This document shows positions 1 through 10,362 of a stretch of DNA of 64,000 bases, one piece after another. Position 1 is the first letter of the stretch. The number at the start of each line of letters is the position of its first letter. A program made the translations under genes and the position numbers. The stretch is from Galeopsis tetrahit (taxonomy: Eukaryota > Streptophyta > Magnoliopsida > Lamiales > Lamiaceae), in the NCBI GenBank assembly GCA_963675135.1, contig OY776126.1:24865195-24929194 (forward strand), given 5' to 3'. Below the pieces are notes generated by a model. The model saw only the letters and a list, made by a program, of their open reading frames with translations. It made no database searches and was not told where the DNA came from.

Positions 1-1024
1 TTGAGCTTTGAATCTTTCCAATAGGCTTTTAGTATATTTGGATTGGTTTATGAAGATCCCTTCTGGACTTTGCTTTACTTGGAGTCCTAGAAAGTAATTC
101 ATTTCACCCATCATGCTCATTTCAAACTTTCCTTGCATTAGTTCAGAGAACTTCTTGCACATCTCTTGATTGGGTGATCCAAATATAATATCATCTACAT
201 ATATTTTCACCATTAGGATGTCATTTCCTTCTTGTATTCTGAATAAAGTTCTATCCACTTTGCCTTTAGTATACCCATTGTCAAGAAGAAACTGTGGCAA
301 TGTGTCATACCAAGCTCTTGGGGCTTGCTTCAGACCATAAAGGGCCTTCTCCAGACGATATACTTGATCTCCCTTTTCAAAGCCTGGGGGCTGCTCTACA
401 TATACTTCTTCTATCAAAATTCCATTTAGGAAGGCACTTTTGACTTCCATATGGTATACTTTGAAACCCATATATGAAGCATAGGCTAGAAATAGTCTGA
501 TAGCTTCTAGTCTGGCGACTGGAGTGAAGGTTTCATCGTAGTCAATTACTTCAGACTGTGAGTAACCTTTTGCAACCAATCTTGCCTTATTTCTAGTAAT
601 CACATCGTTCTCGTCCTTTTTGTTCTTGAACACCCATTTAATTCCCACTACATTGTGGTTTTTAGGACGATCTACTAGTTCCCACACTTCATTGCGTTCG
701 AATTGATTCAATTCTTCTTGCATGGCAGTGATCCAGTTGCTATCCTTCATTGCTTCTTCTATGTCAACTGGTTTAGTGTTGGACAGAAAGGCACACCAGC
801 AGAACATAGAGGTCTGGGGATTCTGATTCAATTGTCTTCTGGTCTTGACACCTGAGTCTACTCCTCCTAAGATGAGGTTTGATGGATGATTGGATTTCCA
901 TGTATTCCTCATAGGTGTGTTTGCACTAGACGAGTTAGGATTCTCATCTGCTCTAGTGTTGTCAAGAGAGTTGACTGGATTTGCTCGATCGCCATCTGTG
1001 TCTTGAGTGTCGAAGAGATCATTC
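1..1024 (-). pseudogene. Reverse transcriptase region of pol, copy 1 (partial)
   Basis: The minus strand is open from about 1024 to the window edge and encodes a copia reverse transcriptase. It begins with a short acidic linker, then the QEELNQFERNEVWELV region, the VARLEAIRLFLAYASYMG region, AFLNGIL, ALYGLKQAPRAWYDTL and the catalytic YVDDIIFG near 195-220, ending with the SKYTKSLLERFK segment. RNase H would lie off-window. It is out of frame with the integrase ORF: a run of five Gs (plus-strand Cs near 1023-1027) is one base longer than continuity of the frame would need. The RT domain itself shows no internal stop. Confidence 0.9.
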
Positions 1025-2308
1025 CCCCTTTGCATTGGGAATTGGTGCATCTGGATTTTGATATGTTTGTTCGACTTGAGTTTGTGATCTAGTGACAGGT
1101 CTATGAGGTTTATCTTCTTCTGTGTCTTCACAGAATGGTTCACCAACTGCGATAAACTCTTCTGGTTTAGACTTGATCACTAGTCTTCTCATCTTTTCTG
1201 CAGCTGAGTCTGTGTTGACTGCATTCTTTTCACAAGATTCATCAAACACAACATGAGGTGTTTCTTCCACAAGAAGGGTTCGTTTGTTAAATACTCTAAA
1301 TGCTTTGCTAGTTGAGGAGTATCCTAAGAATATTCCCTCATCTGCTTTGGCATCGAAAGCATTCAACTTAGTCTTCCCATTGTTGTGAATGAAACACTTA
1401 CATCCAAATATATGAAAGTAAGATACCCTAGGTTTCTTACCTTTCCACAGTTCATATGGGGTTTTCTCATGAATTTTGTGAATACCTGACCTATTTTGGG
1501 TATGGCACGTTGTATTGATGGCTTCTGCCCATAGTTTCTTGGGGGTGGAGAACTCAGCTAGAAGAGTTCTTGCAGCTTCTTTAAGTGTTCTGACTCTTCT
1601 TTCTGCTACACCATTCTGTTGTGGTGTTGTTGCTGCACTTGTTTCATGCTGAATACCATTAGAAGTACAATAGGCAATAATGTAAAAGTTGATAAATTCA
1701 GTGCCTTTGTCACTTCTAATTTTCACAATAGGTTCTCCCTTTTCTATTTGGATCCTCTTTAGCAATTCAAGAAGCTTCTGCTGGGTTTCACTCTTCTTGT
1801 ATAGAAAGATAACCCAAGTGTACTTGGAGTAATCATCTACTACAATTAGAGTATACTTTCTTCCTGTCAGAGTTGTTGGAGTGATTGGTCCGAAGAGATC
1901 CATATGAAGTAATTCTAGAACTCTGCTGGTTGATGCAGTCTTCTTGGTCTTGAAGAAAACCTTTGTTTGCTTTCCTTGTTGACATGCATCACATACCTGA
2001 TCTTTACAGTAGAGTTCATTAGACAGACCATCAACTGAGGATTCCCTTGCTAGCTTGTTTAAAGTCTTAAAGTTCAAGTGGCTAAGACGTTTGTGCCATA
2101 GCCAATTGATATATTTAGGGCTTTTTACAAGCAGACAGGTATCCTTAGGACAGTTGTTCCAATTTGCAAGATACATACTACCTTTTCTAGATCCTGTTAG
2201 AAGAGTTTGTTTTGTTCGTTTATCACTTACGTGACAATTATCTTTAGAAAACTTTACCGAATATCCAGTGTCACAAAAATGAGATACTGACAGTAAATTG
2301 AACTTCAA
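1019..2308 (-). pseudogene. Protease end, GAG-pre-integrase and integrase, copy 1
   Basis: The 429-residue frame starts in the C-terminal part of protease (NLLSVSHFCDTGYSVKF). It continues with the His/Cys zinc region (WHKRLSHLNFKTLNKLA ... CDACQQGK) and the integrase core, with catalytic residues in HMDLFGP, IRSDKGTEF and PQQNGVAERR (D, D, E all present). The integrase C-terminal domain follows (GCKCFIHN, KADEGIFLGYS). The frame ends at a TGA at 1019-1021 produced by the downstream frameshift. At the other end a T-run near 2290-2300 carries one extra base relative to copy 2, separating it from the Gag-protease frame. Confidence 0.92.
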
Positions 2309-3431
2309 AACTTTCTACATATGATACATCATGTACCTCAATGTCACCATTCTTTAAGGTGCCATATCCTTTTGTGTTACCGTGCGCGTTATCACCAAAG
2401 AAGACTTTTGGACCTTTCTTTTCTGTGTAGTTGGTCAACAAGTTTTTGGTTCCAGTCATGTGAGATGAACACCCGCTGTCTATGTACCAAGTTTCTCCTG
2501 CTAGACCACCCTTTTTGTATAGGTCCCTTCTTTCCTCGGTTTCAACTATGGCCATCATAGCTACATTATCTAAGTCATCATTTGAGAAGAGTCCAGAGTT
2601 AGGTGATGATGGGAGATCATCACTTTGGTACTCAGATTCTTCAATCACCATAGCTTGTTTATCTGAGTTTCTCTTATCTCTTCTCGCCTTTCTTTCTTCT
2701 TTGTCTTCTGAACTCAGATCTGGACGTTCATAGACATAGTGTCCAGGTTTGTGACAGTTGAAGCATGTACCTAATTTCTGACTTGAACTACTTCTTCTGG
2801 GAGGTGTAGCATCTCTTCTCCTATAGCTTCGACTATCAGATGATTCCTTATCCTTCCTAAGATACCTTTCTGGAGTCTTTTCCCTTGACTCTCTAGAGGA
2901 TGATCCAGCTCGTTTATCTTTGTAGTTTATGTGGAATTTTCTATACTTGTTGTTTAGAGTATTCATCCTCTCGAATATCTTGATCATAAGAGCCATTTGT
3001 TCTTTTAGGCTCATATCTGATCCTCCTATATCATCTGTGTTTAGGGGGGTTTTTCCGGATGAGGTGCTTGTAGCTCTAGTACTTGTAGATGCCTTGAAGG
3101 CTACGGTCTTGGTGGTGGATGGTGTTGAAGTTTGCTCTTCATTTTCTGAATTTTCTTCTCTCTCTAAATCATACTCATAGGCTTTAAGGTTCTGGAACAA
3201 GGTATGAGTTGTCCAGTTCTTGATGTTTTGAGTATCTTTGATGATGGTCTTCTTGAGTTTCCATTTCTTTGTTAGAGAGTCCAGCACCTTTAGATTTTTC
3301 TCTCTATTTATGTACTTCTTGCCAAGAGACTCAATCTCATTTATGATCTTGGTGAACCTATTATCCAGTTGATCAATGCTCACTTCTGATTGCATGTTGA
3401 AATGTTCAAACTTTTTTACTGTCGTTGACAA
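2271..3431 (-). pseudogene. Gag C-terminal part joined directly to protease, copy 1
   Basis: It encodes the second half of the copia Gag domain (LDNRFTKIINEIESLGK), a Ser/Arg-rich basic stretch and a CCHC zinc knuckle, CFNCHKPGHYVYER. The last knuckle cysteine has become arginine (TGT to CGT; copy 2 keeps Cys). An acidic linker ends MAIVETE and then runs straight into ERRDLYKKGG and the protease motif WYIDSGCSSHMTG. Copy 2 has 384 codons and a stop codon inserted exactly between these two parts. The frame is lost at the C-terminus by a one-base insertion in a T-run. Confidence 0.92.
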
Positions 3432-3482
3432 TTTGCTTTCTTTGATCAGCTCCGTTCCTTCACATGGGAGTGCCAGAGCATC

Positions 3483-3812
3483 CTACATCTCTTTGGCTAT
3501 ATCACAGTTGAGTACTTTTCCTATATACTCATTGGGGAGAGTTTGCATAATGTAATCTTGAGCAATGCTGTCAAGATTTGCTTGCTTCATTTCTTCTGGA
3601 GTGAGGTCTTTCATAGGTTTGGGAGCAAGTTCTCCAACTGGGATCTCAGGATCACCATTTGCAGTGTTGACCATCATGATTGTAATTGGGCCTTCTGTGA
3701 TCACGGACCACATCTTGTAGTGAACTGAGGTGAGGTTCTTCTTCATCCTTATCTTCCAATAGTCATAGTCTTCTACTGAGAACTTAGGAAGTTTACGCAT
3801 GTAGGCACTCAT
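3483..3812 (-). pseudogene. Gag N-terminal part, copy 1
   Basis: It starts at ATG 3812 (MSAYMRKLPKFSVEDYDYWK), giving the typical copia Gag opening with a Trp-Lys pair. Copy 2 has the same protein with a possible start 18 residues earlier. The frame ends at TAG (3483-3485), where copy 2 has TGG for tryptophan in the DMWDAL motif, so this is a G-to-A nonsense change. Gag coding resumes in the frame at 3431. Confidence 0.9.
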
Positions 3813-3927
3813 GTTGTATGAGTTTTCAAAAACAGGTTTATCAAAAGATAGATCTGTTCAAGAGGACTACAAAAAGACTCCCTCAAGTCTTCTGGTAATC
3901 TAGAGACAGTAGTCTGTTAGAACCACT

Positions 3928-3939
3928 GCTCTGATACCA
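3928..3939 (-). other. Primer-binding site (initiator tRNA-Met), copy 1
   Basis: Two bases inside the LTR end the minus strand reads TGGTATCAGAGC, the standard copia primer-binding site complementary to the 3' end of initiator methionine tRNA. It marks 3942-5395 as the 5' LTR and fixes the element's strand. Confidence 0.93.
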
Positions 3940-3941
3940 CT

Positions 3942-5395
3942 TGTTGGTCCCTGAACGAGTAGTGACTGGGTTTAAAGTCTAGAGGGGAGGAGTGAATAGA
4001 CTTTAAAACTTTTTCGATTAAAGAGTTAGGACCTCTTTCTAATTTTTATGTCTACTGGACTACAAGTCTGCTCGTCCAGAAGATGATAGTTATCTGATAG
4101 AGTGTTTAATATGCGGAAGTGAGTAGGCCTTTTATTTAGACTCGTTCTAGTGTCCTTTTGAAAAACTCAATTAGGTGTTTAAATGAAATACTCAACTGAT
4201 GCTGGTTTGAAACAAATGTGGCCTTATTTACAAAGGTATTTCAAAGTACAATATTCACTATGATAAAGATAAATAAAGGTAAATAAACTGAAATGTAAAG
4301 TGCAGAAAGTAAATAACACCGTAGATTTATAGTGGTTTGGATATACGATCCTACGTCCACTCTCACGTTCCAAACGTGAAGTTAATCCCTTAATTTCCCG
4401 AAAATTACAGGGGCTTGTCCTTTATAGTCCCAAGAGAATGACTTTGAGATTTGAGCAGTTCCAAACTGCTACGGTCTCCATAAGTGATTTGAGAGCACTT
4501 GCACTCCTACAGGGGTTCAAAAACTAAACCTTACGGTGGGGTTTTGGGTTTTTGAAAGGATCCAACTAATGGTTCAAGCTTATAAAATGCTTAACCACTA
4601 TGCCTAAATCAAAGGATATACAATATGTATTTGGATTCAGGTTCTTTGGTTGGATGAGGAAATAACTTAAGAGCTAAAAGGTATTCTAGTACTTTTCTGG
4701 GCTCTTGAGAATTCTTATGAATGTGTTGCTTTTTGGCTTGCTTGCTTGAATAGCTTCAGAATTCTTGCGTAGTATTTCCGTTGTTGTTCTTCCTCATCTT
4801 CTTGTATTTATAAGGAGGATTGATGCAACTAGCCGTTAGCAATCTTTCCTTGTGTGTTTGATATTCCTTGATTCCAGCCGCTTTGATCTTGATTGCTTCA
4901 ATTCTGGGATCTTAGTCAATCTTCTATGTATGGTAAGTCTTCGTTTGAATTTCATAAGATGACTTTGGAATCAGTCGAGTCTTTTACGAGCTACTAGTCT
5001 GCTGATCTTCTCTTCTAGTTGTCTGGTTAACTCGTCTGGCCTGGTATCGTCTGTCTTCTGATATCAAATGAGTATTACTCTTCTGATCTGGAAAAATACT
5101 TGTGCTGACTTTGACCATCTTCGACTTGGACTTTATCAGTTAAGTAGGTATACAAGCACCTTACTTATCTGATCTTCAAGGATCTTCTAGTCTTCATATC
5201 TTCTACTCTTCATCTCTTGAGATTACGCATGTAAGTTTGGACTGTGCTACTCAGCTGAGATACATACAGATGATTACACAAGACTAGAATCAAATAGCAG
5301 AGCCGATCTACATGTATTTATAAACAATAAGTGTTTTGGCCATCAAAACTACTCTATCACATAAAAGGGGCTTAGGGTGAATTTATATCCCAACA
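3942..5395 (-). repeat. 5' LTR of Sirevirus-like copy 1
   Basis: This 1454-bp LTR runs TGTTGG...CCAACA on the plus strand. It closely matches the two copy 2 LTRs (34410-35864 and 55118-56572). Conserved blocks include the segment near 3978-4000 (CTAGAGGGGAGGAGTGAATA) and the TTATAGTGGTTTGGATATAC block near 4328. The right end abuts gypsy gag sequence at 5396. Confidence 0.93.
4805..4812 (-). promoter_or_regulatory. TATA box of copy 1 LTR
   Basis: The minus strand reads TATAAATA inside the LTR, at the same relative place as TATAAATA in both copy 2 LTRs (35256-35263 and 55964-55971) and in the solo LTR at 14264-15560. Position and conservation fit the U3 promoter that drives genomic RNA. Confidence 0.65.
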
Positions 5396-6204
5396 ATCTT
5401 CCTCTTGTTTGACATAATTTCTTTCAAGAACTTGGAATAATGGGGCATTTTTTCAAGAGCTTCGGCAAAGGGGATATTGATGTGGATCTTCTTGAACATC
5501 TCCACGAACTTGGTAAATTTGTTATCCAAGCCCTTCTTCTTCAACCTTTGAGGATATGGGAGAGACACTACATTCTTGCCTTTGTCTTGTGGAGGGATTG
5601 CTCCTCACTCTTTTTCTCTCCTTCTTTCTCTTCTTCCCCTCTTGCTTCTTTTTCTTCCCTCACTAGCTCTTCTTGCTTTTCTTTCTCTTGGCCTTCTTCG
5701 TTGTCAACACCCTCGGGTGCCATTACCATTTCCTCCTCTTGTGGCATCTTGGGCCCCTCGTAGCTTGTCCCACTTCTTAGTTTTATGGCCTTGCATTGCT
5801 CCTTGGGGTTGAGCTTCGTGTTAGAGGGGAATTGCCCTGAAGTGTGTTGACTTCCAACGATATTGGAAAGTTAGCCCATTTACTTCTCTATGTCTTTCAT
5901 GTTGTTTGTCACATTCTTGATCATTTCCCCTTGTTCATGAAGTCTTTGCCATGTAATTCGTTGTCTTTCCCATGAATGTTCCAAGCATATCTTTCAAAGA
6001 TAGCTTTGATGAAGGTTCAACGATCATTCCATCTCTCACATTGAAATTTGATGGTGGTTGAATGGCATTCCTTGGGTTGGCATAGGAAAAGTTCTCATGT
6101 TGCCTCAAACCGGGATGATATTGGTTCAGATTAGGAGGATTCTCACGGTTTTGCCTTTCTTTCCAACCTTTTTCTCTAAAATTCCGGTCTCTTTGGTTGT
6201 TCAT
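5396..6204 (-). pseudogene. gypsy Gag C-terminal region, copy 1
   Basis: Two frame pieces (5935-6204 and about 5396-5568) match the Gag C-terminal region of copy 2, for example PGLRQHENFSYANPRNAIQP and the block FVEMFKKIHINIPFAEALE. Between them the frame is disturbed in a low-complexity Glu/Lys-rich linker (plus strand 5600-5720 is C/T-rich). The reading frame near 5396 runs on into the inserted LTR, so the last residues of that ORF are not native. Confidence 0.82.
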
Positions 6205-6229
6205 ATAGTGGGCCTCTTAGTATTGATCA

Positions 6230-6922
6230 TCACTTGGCCCCACTAATGCTTTGGCCGTCATTAATTAGTGAAGTCAACTTATCCATTTTGTTGGATAAAG
6301 TTGTAAAATCCTCCGATTCTTGAGTGGAAGCAACCCTTCGGTTTTGTCTTCTCTCGGATGGCCATTGATTCCCGTTTTTCGCCATCTCTTCCAAGAGAAC
6401 ATACCCTTCCTCCGTTATCTTCCCCAATAATGACCCTCCACCCGCCGAAGCATCCAACATTCCTCTTGTCCGGTGGTCCATTCTATTGTAGAAGTAGCAT
6501 ATGATTTGGTCGCGTGAGAAACCATGTTGTGGGCAACTTTTAATCAAGTCCTTGAAGAGCTCCCATGCTTCGACTAGGGACTCATCATCATCATGCCTAA
6601 ACGAAGATATTTCCCCTCGAATTTGGATGGTCTTGCTTGGAGGGAAATACTTCATCAAGAATGCATCGACAAGATCAGTCCAATTTTCAATGGTCCTCAA
6701 ATCAAGGGAGAGGTACCATTGCTTAGCTCGGTCTCGGAGGTAGAAAGGGAATAGTTGCAACCGGATGTAATCTTGTGGAACTCGATTGATCTTAACCATT
6801 CCACTTATCTCGAGGAATTGAGACAAGTGGAGGTTAGGATCCTCCTTGGAAAGTCCTCCAAATTGATTGTTTTGCACCATAACAATCAAGGCCGGCTTAA
6901 GCTCGAAATTGTGAGCATCCAC
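6230..6922 (-). pseudogene. gypsy Gag central domain (retrotrans_gag), copy 1
   Basis: The 230-residue frame carries the retrotrans_gag core: LHLSQFLEISGMVKI, LFPFYLRDRAKQWYLSL, LVDAFLMKYFPPSKT and the FKDLIKSCPQHGFSRDQIICYFYN region. This is the plant Ty3/gypsy nucleocapsid assembly domain. It is separated from the N-terminal frame (6938-7276) and the C-terminal frame (5935-6204) by short frame breaks. In copy 2 the homologous region is a single 328-residue frame with the N-terminus. Confidence 0.9.
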
Positions 6923-6937
6923 GGGTTCTCGACCCGC

Positions 6938-7276
6938 TCATCCATACGGCCTAGGAATCAGACGGAAATGATCTCTCAAAACTCGGTGTGGACCATTCTC
7001 CTCATTCTCAATCGGATTTTCACCAACCCTCCAGTGAAGGTTATCTCTCATGGCCCCTTGTGGTCGGTTTCCACCATTTCCATTCGGCTCCTCAAATCGG
7101 TCAACCCCTTGGTTACCTACTTCCTCATCGACCTCCTCTACAATTGGGTTCTCTCTTCTATTCATCTCTTCCAACTCAACTCTTCTTCTCTCGGCGTTTC
7201 TTCTTCGACAATTAGCTTCAATCTCCGGGTCTAGAGGTAACAATTCTTGACGGTTCCTCCTAGATCGCGTGATCAT
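6938..7276 (-). pseudogene. gypsy Gag N-terminus, copy 1
   Basis: It starts at ATG 7276 with MITRSRRNRQELLPLDPEIE, identical in layout to the start of the copy 2 Gag at 32378. It is an Arg- and Glu-rich leader ahead of the retrotrans_gag domain. The ATG lies about 180 bases inside the 5' LTR, as in copy 2, which supports this start. Confidence 0.85.
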
Positions 7277-7433
7277 AAGCCATGTCTATCAAATGTTCAA
7301 AAGAGAGTAAGAATCACAAGCAAGATGAGAAATAACAAACACAAATATATTTTTGGATTTTTTGAAAATAAGGAAAGCAAATAAAGTGTCTAGACTAAAA
7401 CTCTATCAACCTACACTCTAGAACTACAAAACC

Positions 7434-7451
7434 TCCCCGGCAACGACGCCA
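7434..7451 (-). other. Primer-binding site (tRNA-Asp type), gypsy copy 1
   Basis: The minus strand reads TGGCGTCGTTGCCGGGGA, complementary (with one mismatch) to the 3' end of plant tRNA-Asp. The site lies a few bases inside the 5' LTR. Copy 2 has TGGCGCCGCTGCCGGGGA at the same place. A tRNA-Asp primer is typical of several plant gypsy lineages such as Athila. Confidence 0.85.
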
Positions 7452-7457
7452 TAAACT

Positions 7458-9186
7458 TGATTCATGTATTATGCAACACCAAAATACACAACCGCAAGTA
7501 TACGGTGTATATCGTAGCATGATAAGTACAAGGTCTATCCCACATGGAGGTGTAGTGTAAAAGCGTAGTTTGTTGACTAAGTTTTAAATAGACGTGATCA
7601 AAAGTTTTAAGTTTGGCAATTACCCCTAGTTTCTACCTAAATGTCACAAGTAAACAATTAAAAGAGTAATAAAGAAATCGATCAACTATGCTCATGCAAA
7701 TCACAAAAAATGAGAGAAATACGGGTAAAACTTAATTAAGAGAATGTATGTTCAAAGGCACATGCAATACTAGTGAATCCATCTATGATTAACAATCTAT
7801 TCAAGTGGTGTTATGCTTTTCTATAAGATTGATCATAGAATAATGAATTAAAAGTCTTTTCAATCCAATTAACCCAAGAGAAATATAACACAACCTAGTA
7901 TCTCTACCTAAATTGCATCATAAAACCCAATTAAGCCCCTAAGATCATCACACATCCTCCTAATCATTGATCATTTCTCAATTTCACAATAAAACTAGGT
8001 CAAATTTTTGCAATCAATTAATTAAAAGAGATTTCTCAATCCAATTTCAATTAACTAAGATTAACACATCACTATTGTACACTAATCACATGTTTTGCAA
8101 TGGAAATCAAGCATTCAAATAGAATTAAGCCACACAAACACCAATTAAGCAAAACATTAATTCATAAACTTCATCAAAAGTATTTACAAGGCCCTAGAAC
8201 CAAAAGTGTTCTAGCCAATCAACAACATAATCCAATTAACAAAACTAAATGAAATAACTAAATAAAAAGAGAGAGAATGAGAAAACTTAGTCTAATGGAT
8301 GGTGTGGAATGGAATTCCAAAGCTTTTGACTCCTTCCTTGCTTGATTTGGTGGAGAAATGAAGAAATGGACGATAAATCCCTCCAAATGTGTGTTTGTAG
8401 GTGAAGAATTCTTGTGAAATGGGTAAGATACATTTGATTTTAAGAATGAGGGTATATCTAGTGTTGGGGTAGGGTTTGGGTGCAAGAATTGCAAGTAGAT
8501 CCCTCAAAACTGGCGAAAAATACATGAATGGCACCAAAAATGGGATGGCACGGCCGGGCACGGAGCTCGGCCGTGCAAAATCAGATTTAGCTTGCCCAGG
8601 AGCTCGGCCGAGCATAGGCCTCGGCCGTGCCTTTGCACCTTGACATACTCCTCGAGCTCGGCCGTGCTTTGCATCGCCTCAAATTCCTCGAGCTCGGCCG
8701 AGCAAGTGCCTCGGCCGTGCACTCCCCTGGCCTCAATTTTCGGTGTCGATCTTGGCCGTCTCGTGCACTCGTCCCGACCGTGGCATGAAAAATTGGCATG
8801 GGACGTAGCTCGGCCGTGCTCCTGCTCATCCTCAAACTTATGGTGTCGGTCACGCCTTGCTCGATCTGCGTGCTCGGTCGTTCCTCTCCTCGACCCATTC
8901 TTGTTTTGTGCATATCTTTTGCTTCGGGTGTCCGATCGGCTCGATTCTATTTTCTATCCCACTCCGTTTTTCGAGACGAACCCAATGGTTTGCTTATCTC
9001 CTTGGTCCAGTGAAGTGTGGTAGGTGTTTTGCTCCCAAATTCCATCGTTTTTCCTACAAAATCGACAAAACACCACCTTTCTCTTATTTTGGCCAAAACC
9101 ATCATATTCAACCCATAAATCAATGAAATAAACATCAAAATGAGCTTCACATGTGAATCTAAAGTGTGTAAATTCCACCCGAATCA
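7458..9186 (-). repeat. 5' LTR of gypsy copy 1
   Basis: This 1729-bp LTR begins TGATTC and ends GAATCA on the plus strand, so it has six-base terminal inverted repeats. It matches the copy 2 LTRs (26510-28064 and 32558-34146) along most of its length. It has the largest cluster in the window of a palindromic CTCGGCCGAG-like motif (about eight CGGCCG cores between 8550 and 8815). The Cys/Arg-rich ORFs there are artefacts of this motif. Confidence 0.9.
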
Positions 9187-9588
9187 GGCAACGGGGGATT
9201 TGAGGTAGGCGACCGCGATTTTGGAATTGGGGGATTTCTCAGCTCGTTAATTTGGGGATTTGGGGATTCTGGAATATCGGTCTTTTTATGTTGACTTAAA
9301 ACCACCTCTTGGACAGTGGTTATGAACCGATGTCTAAGTAAAAAAAAATTTATCCTTTTAACTTGGACAGCGGTTCATAGTAAAAAAAAATTATCCTTTT
9401 AACTTGGACAGCGGTTATGAACCGCTGTCTAAGTAAAAAAAAAAATTATCCGTTTCAATTGGACAACGGTTTTGAACAACTGCCTATTTTTTTTTTTAAT
9501 AAAACCGCTCTCCAAGCTATATCTTTGAGTGCTGTTTGAAAAAAACTTTGTCCAAGTGCAGCTCTCCAAGCTTAAATGTGTAGTAGTG
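9187..9588. mobile_element. Terminal fragment of a CACTA DNA transposon
   Basis: The right end is TAGTAGTG, the complement of CACTACTA, the hallmark CACTA terminus. The 400 bases before it hold several diverged copies of a subterminal repeat around GGACAGCGGTTATGAACCG, in both orientations, separated by A-runs. CACTA subterminal repeats bind the element's transposase. The other end was split off by the gypsy insertion and is off-window. Confidence 0.75.
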
Positions 9589-9614
9589 AGTATTAAATGA
9601 GTAGTAGTGCATTT

Positions 9615-9811
9615 TGTTTTAAAGTCTCGGGTATCCGGTCCAAGGACCTACTAATACCGGGGAACCAATCCCACCGCCCACTTGCGGGGGTCCCGTTTAA
9701 AGCCACAACTTTGCGGTCTGTATGGACTGGACCAATAGAAATTATTTGCACCTTATAGGGTTCGAACCTGAGACCTAAAGAGGAGCACACTCCTAAGTCC
9801 CACGAGTACAC
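9615..9811 (-). mobile_element. SINE (tRNA-derived), in copy A intron
   Basis: The segment is flanked by a perfect 10-bp direct repeat, TAGTGCATTT, at 9605-9614 and 9812-9821. On the minus strand it has a polymerase III B box, GGTTCGAACCC (9758-9768), with a looser A-box-like stretch upstream near 9800. Length (197 bp), internal promoter and long duplication fit a plant SINE inserted by target-primed reverse transcription. It lies just upstream of a 14-3-3 exon. Confidence 0.68.
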
Positions 9812-9892
9812 TAGTGCATTTCACTATATATGTCAAAGAAATTTAAAATATATGTAATTTTTTATTTAAAAATTTTAGCTACTTTGTTGTAG

Positions 9893-9993
9893 GAGGCTAG
9901 TAAAATTGTTGGTGCACAATTACCTCCAACACATCCCACTCGACTGGGTTTGGCTTTGAGTTATTCGGTCTACTACTATAAGGCATATTTCTT
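9893..9993 (+). pseudogene. 14-3-3 copy A, exon 4
   Basis: After a TTGTTGTAG acceptor, the frame reads EASKIVGAQL followed by PPTHPTRLGLALSYSVYYYK, the highly conserved 14-3-3 helix 7 region. The last bases are lost: compared with copy C about 20 bases and the GT donor are missing (ATAAGGCATATTTC). The preceding ~50 bases of intron match copy C at 61895-61942. Exons 1-3 are not in the window and may lie left of the CACTA element. This exon and 16247-16434 are the two halves of a gene split by a copia insertion. Confidence 0.85.
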
Positions 9994-10063
9994 TTCTAGT
10001 CATTTTCTTGATTTTAATTAATCCGCGCACACACATATATATATAATGATCAGTTTCTGCAAG

Positions 10064-10283
10064 TATTGGAATATATGATTCGAATATTGACTTGCCTTAT
10101 ATCCTCTGTTTTTCCTTCTGTATAGTTGCATTCCTTATGTTTATGTCTTTCCTTTTATACTGCCATGGGCCGATTGTATAGAAGCCCATTGATACTAGGT
10201 TTTCTTATTGTATTGTTTTATATATATGCACGCATGAATATCAATGAGAATCCCTTGTGCAACAATTCACACTATTCTTAATA
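10064..10283 (+). repeat. 5' LTR of short-LTR copia
   Basis: It aligns with 16033-16246 over its whole length, sharing for example the block TTTATACTGCCATGGGCCG and the following TGTATAGAAGCCCATTGATA. It differs by scattered substitutions and a few small indels in the TATATATATG stretch. Confidence 0.9.
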
Positions 10284-10295
10284 TAGTATCAAAGC
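10284..10295 (+). other. Primer-binding site of short-LTR copia
   Basis: TAGTATCAAAGC directly follows the 5' LTR. It is a decayed form (two changes) of the copia consensus TGGTATCAGAGC, which pairs with initiator tRNA-Met. Confidence 0.8.
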
Positions 10296-10362
10296 TGACT
10301 TCCGGGTATTTTCAAACCTAGTTTTTTAGAATCCTACCTACTGTAAAATTAATCAGTCCCAA

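Larger units (their letters stand above)
1..5395 (-). mobile_element. Sirevirus-like Ty1/copia retrotransposon, copy 1 (3' part off-window)
   Basis: Read on the minus strand, the order is 5' LTR (3942-5395), primer-binding site, Gag, protease, integrase and reverse transcriptase; RNase H, any third ORF and the 3' LTR lie beyond base 1. Protein and LTR similarity to the complete copy 2 (34410-56572) is very high throughout. The element sits in the gag region of a gypsy element, with gypsy sequence resuming at 5396; the expected target duplication there is ATCTT, but the partner is off-window. Coding is broken by a nonsense codon, two single-base frameshifts and a lost zinc-knuckle cysteine. 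Relative to copy 2 it lacks a 1152-bp segment at 2534/2535 with exact splice-like boundaries. Confidence 0.93.
5396..9186 (-). mobile_element. Ty3/gypsy Gag-type retrotransposon, copy 1 (5' part)
   Basis: A minus-strand element with 5' LTR at 7458-9186, tRNA-Asp primer site at 7434-7451 and gag at 5396-7276. The rest was displaced to the left by the Sirevirus-like insertion and is off-window. It closely matches gypsy copy 2 (26510-34146) in LTR, leader and Gag. The element is inserted in CACTA sequence; the base run after its LTR is GGCAA, whose partner lies off-window. Whether this copy had pol cannot be judged here; copy 2 has none. Confidence 0.88.

Noticed and set aside
886..1092. Short plus-strand ORF
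   Set aside because: Antisense shadow of retroelement pol; composition follows the other strand and no family resemblance. The same holds for the other short plus-strand frames opposite gag-pol.
5383..5568. Gag fragment apparently ending KRKIVGI
   Set aside because: The last residues are read from the inserted LTR, so the native frame stops at the insertion point near 5396.
8592..9023. Plus-strand Ser/Arg-rich and minus-strand Ala/Arg-rich ORFs in the gypsy LTR
   Set aside because: They arise from repeated CGGCCG palindromes; frames differ between LTR copies and are not conserved.
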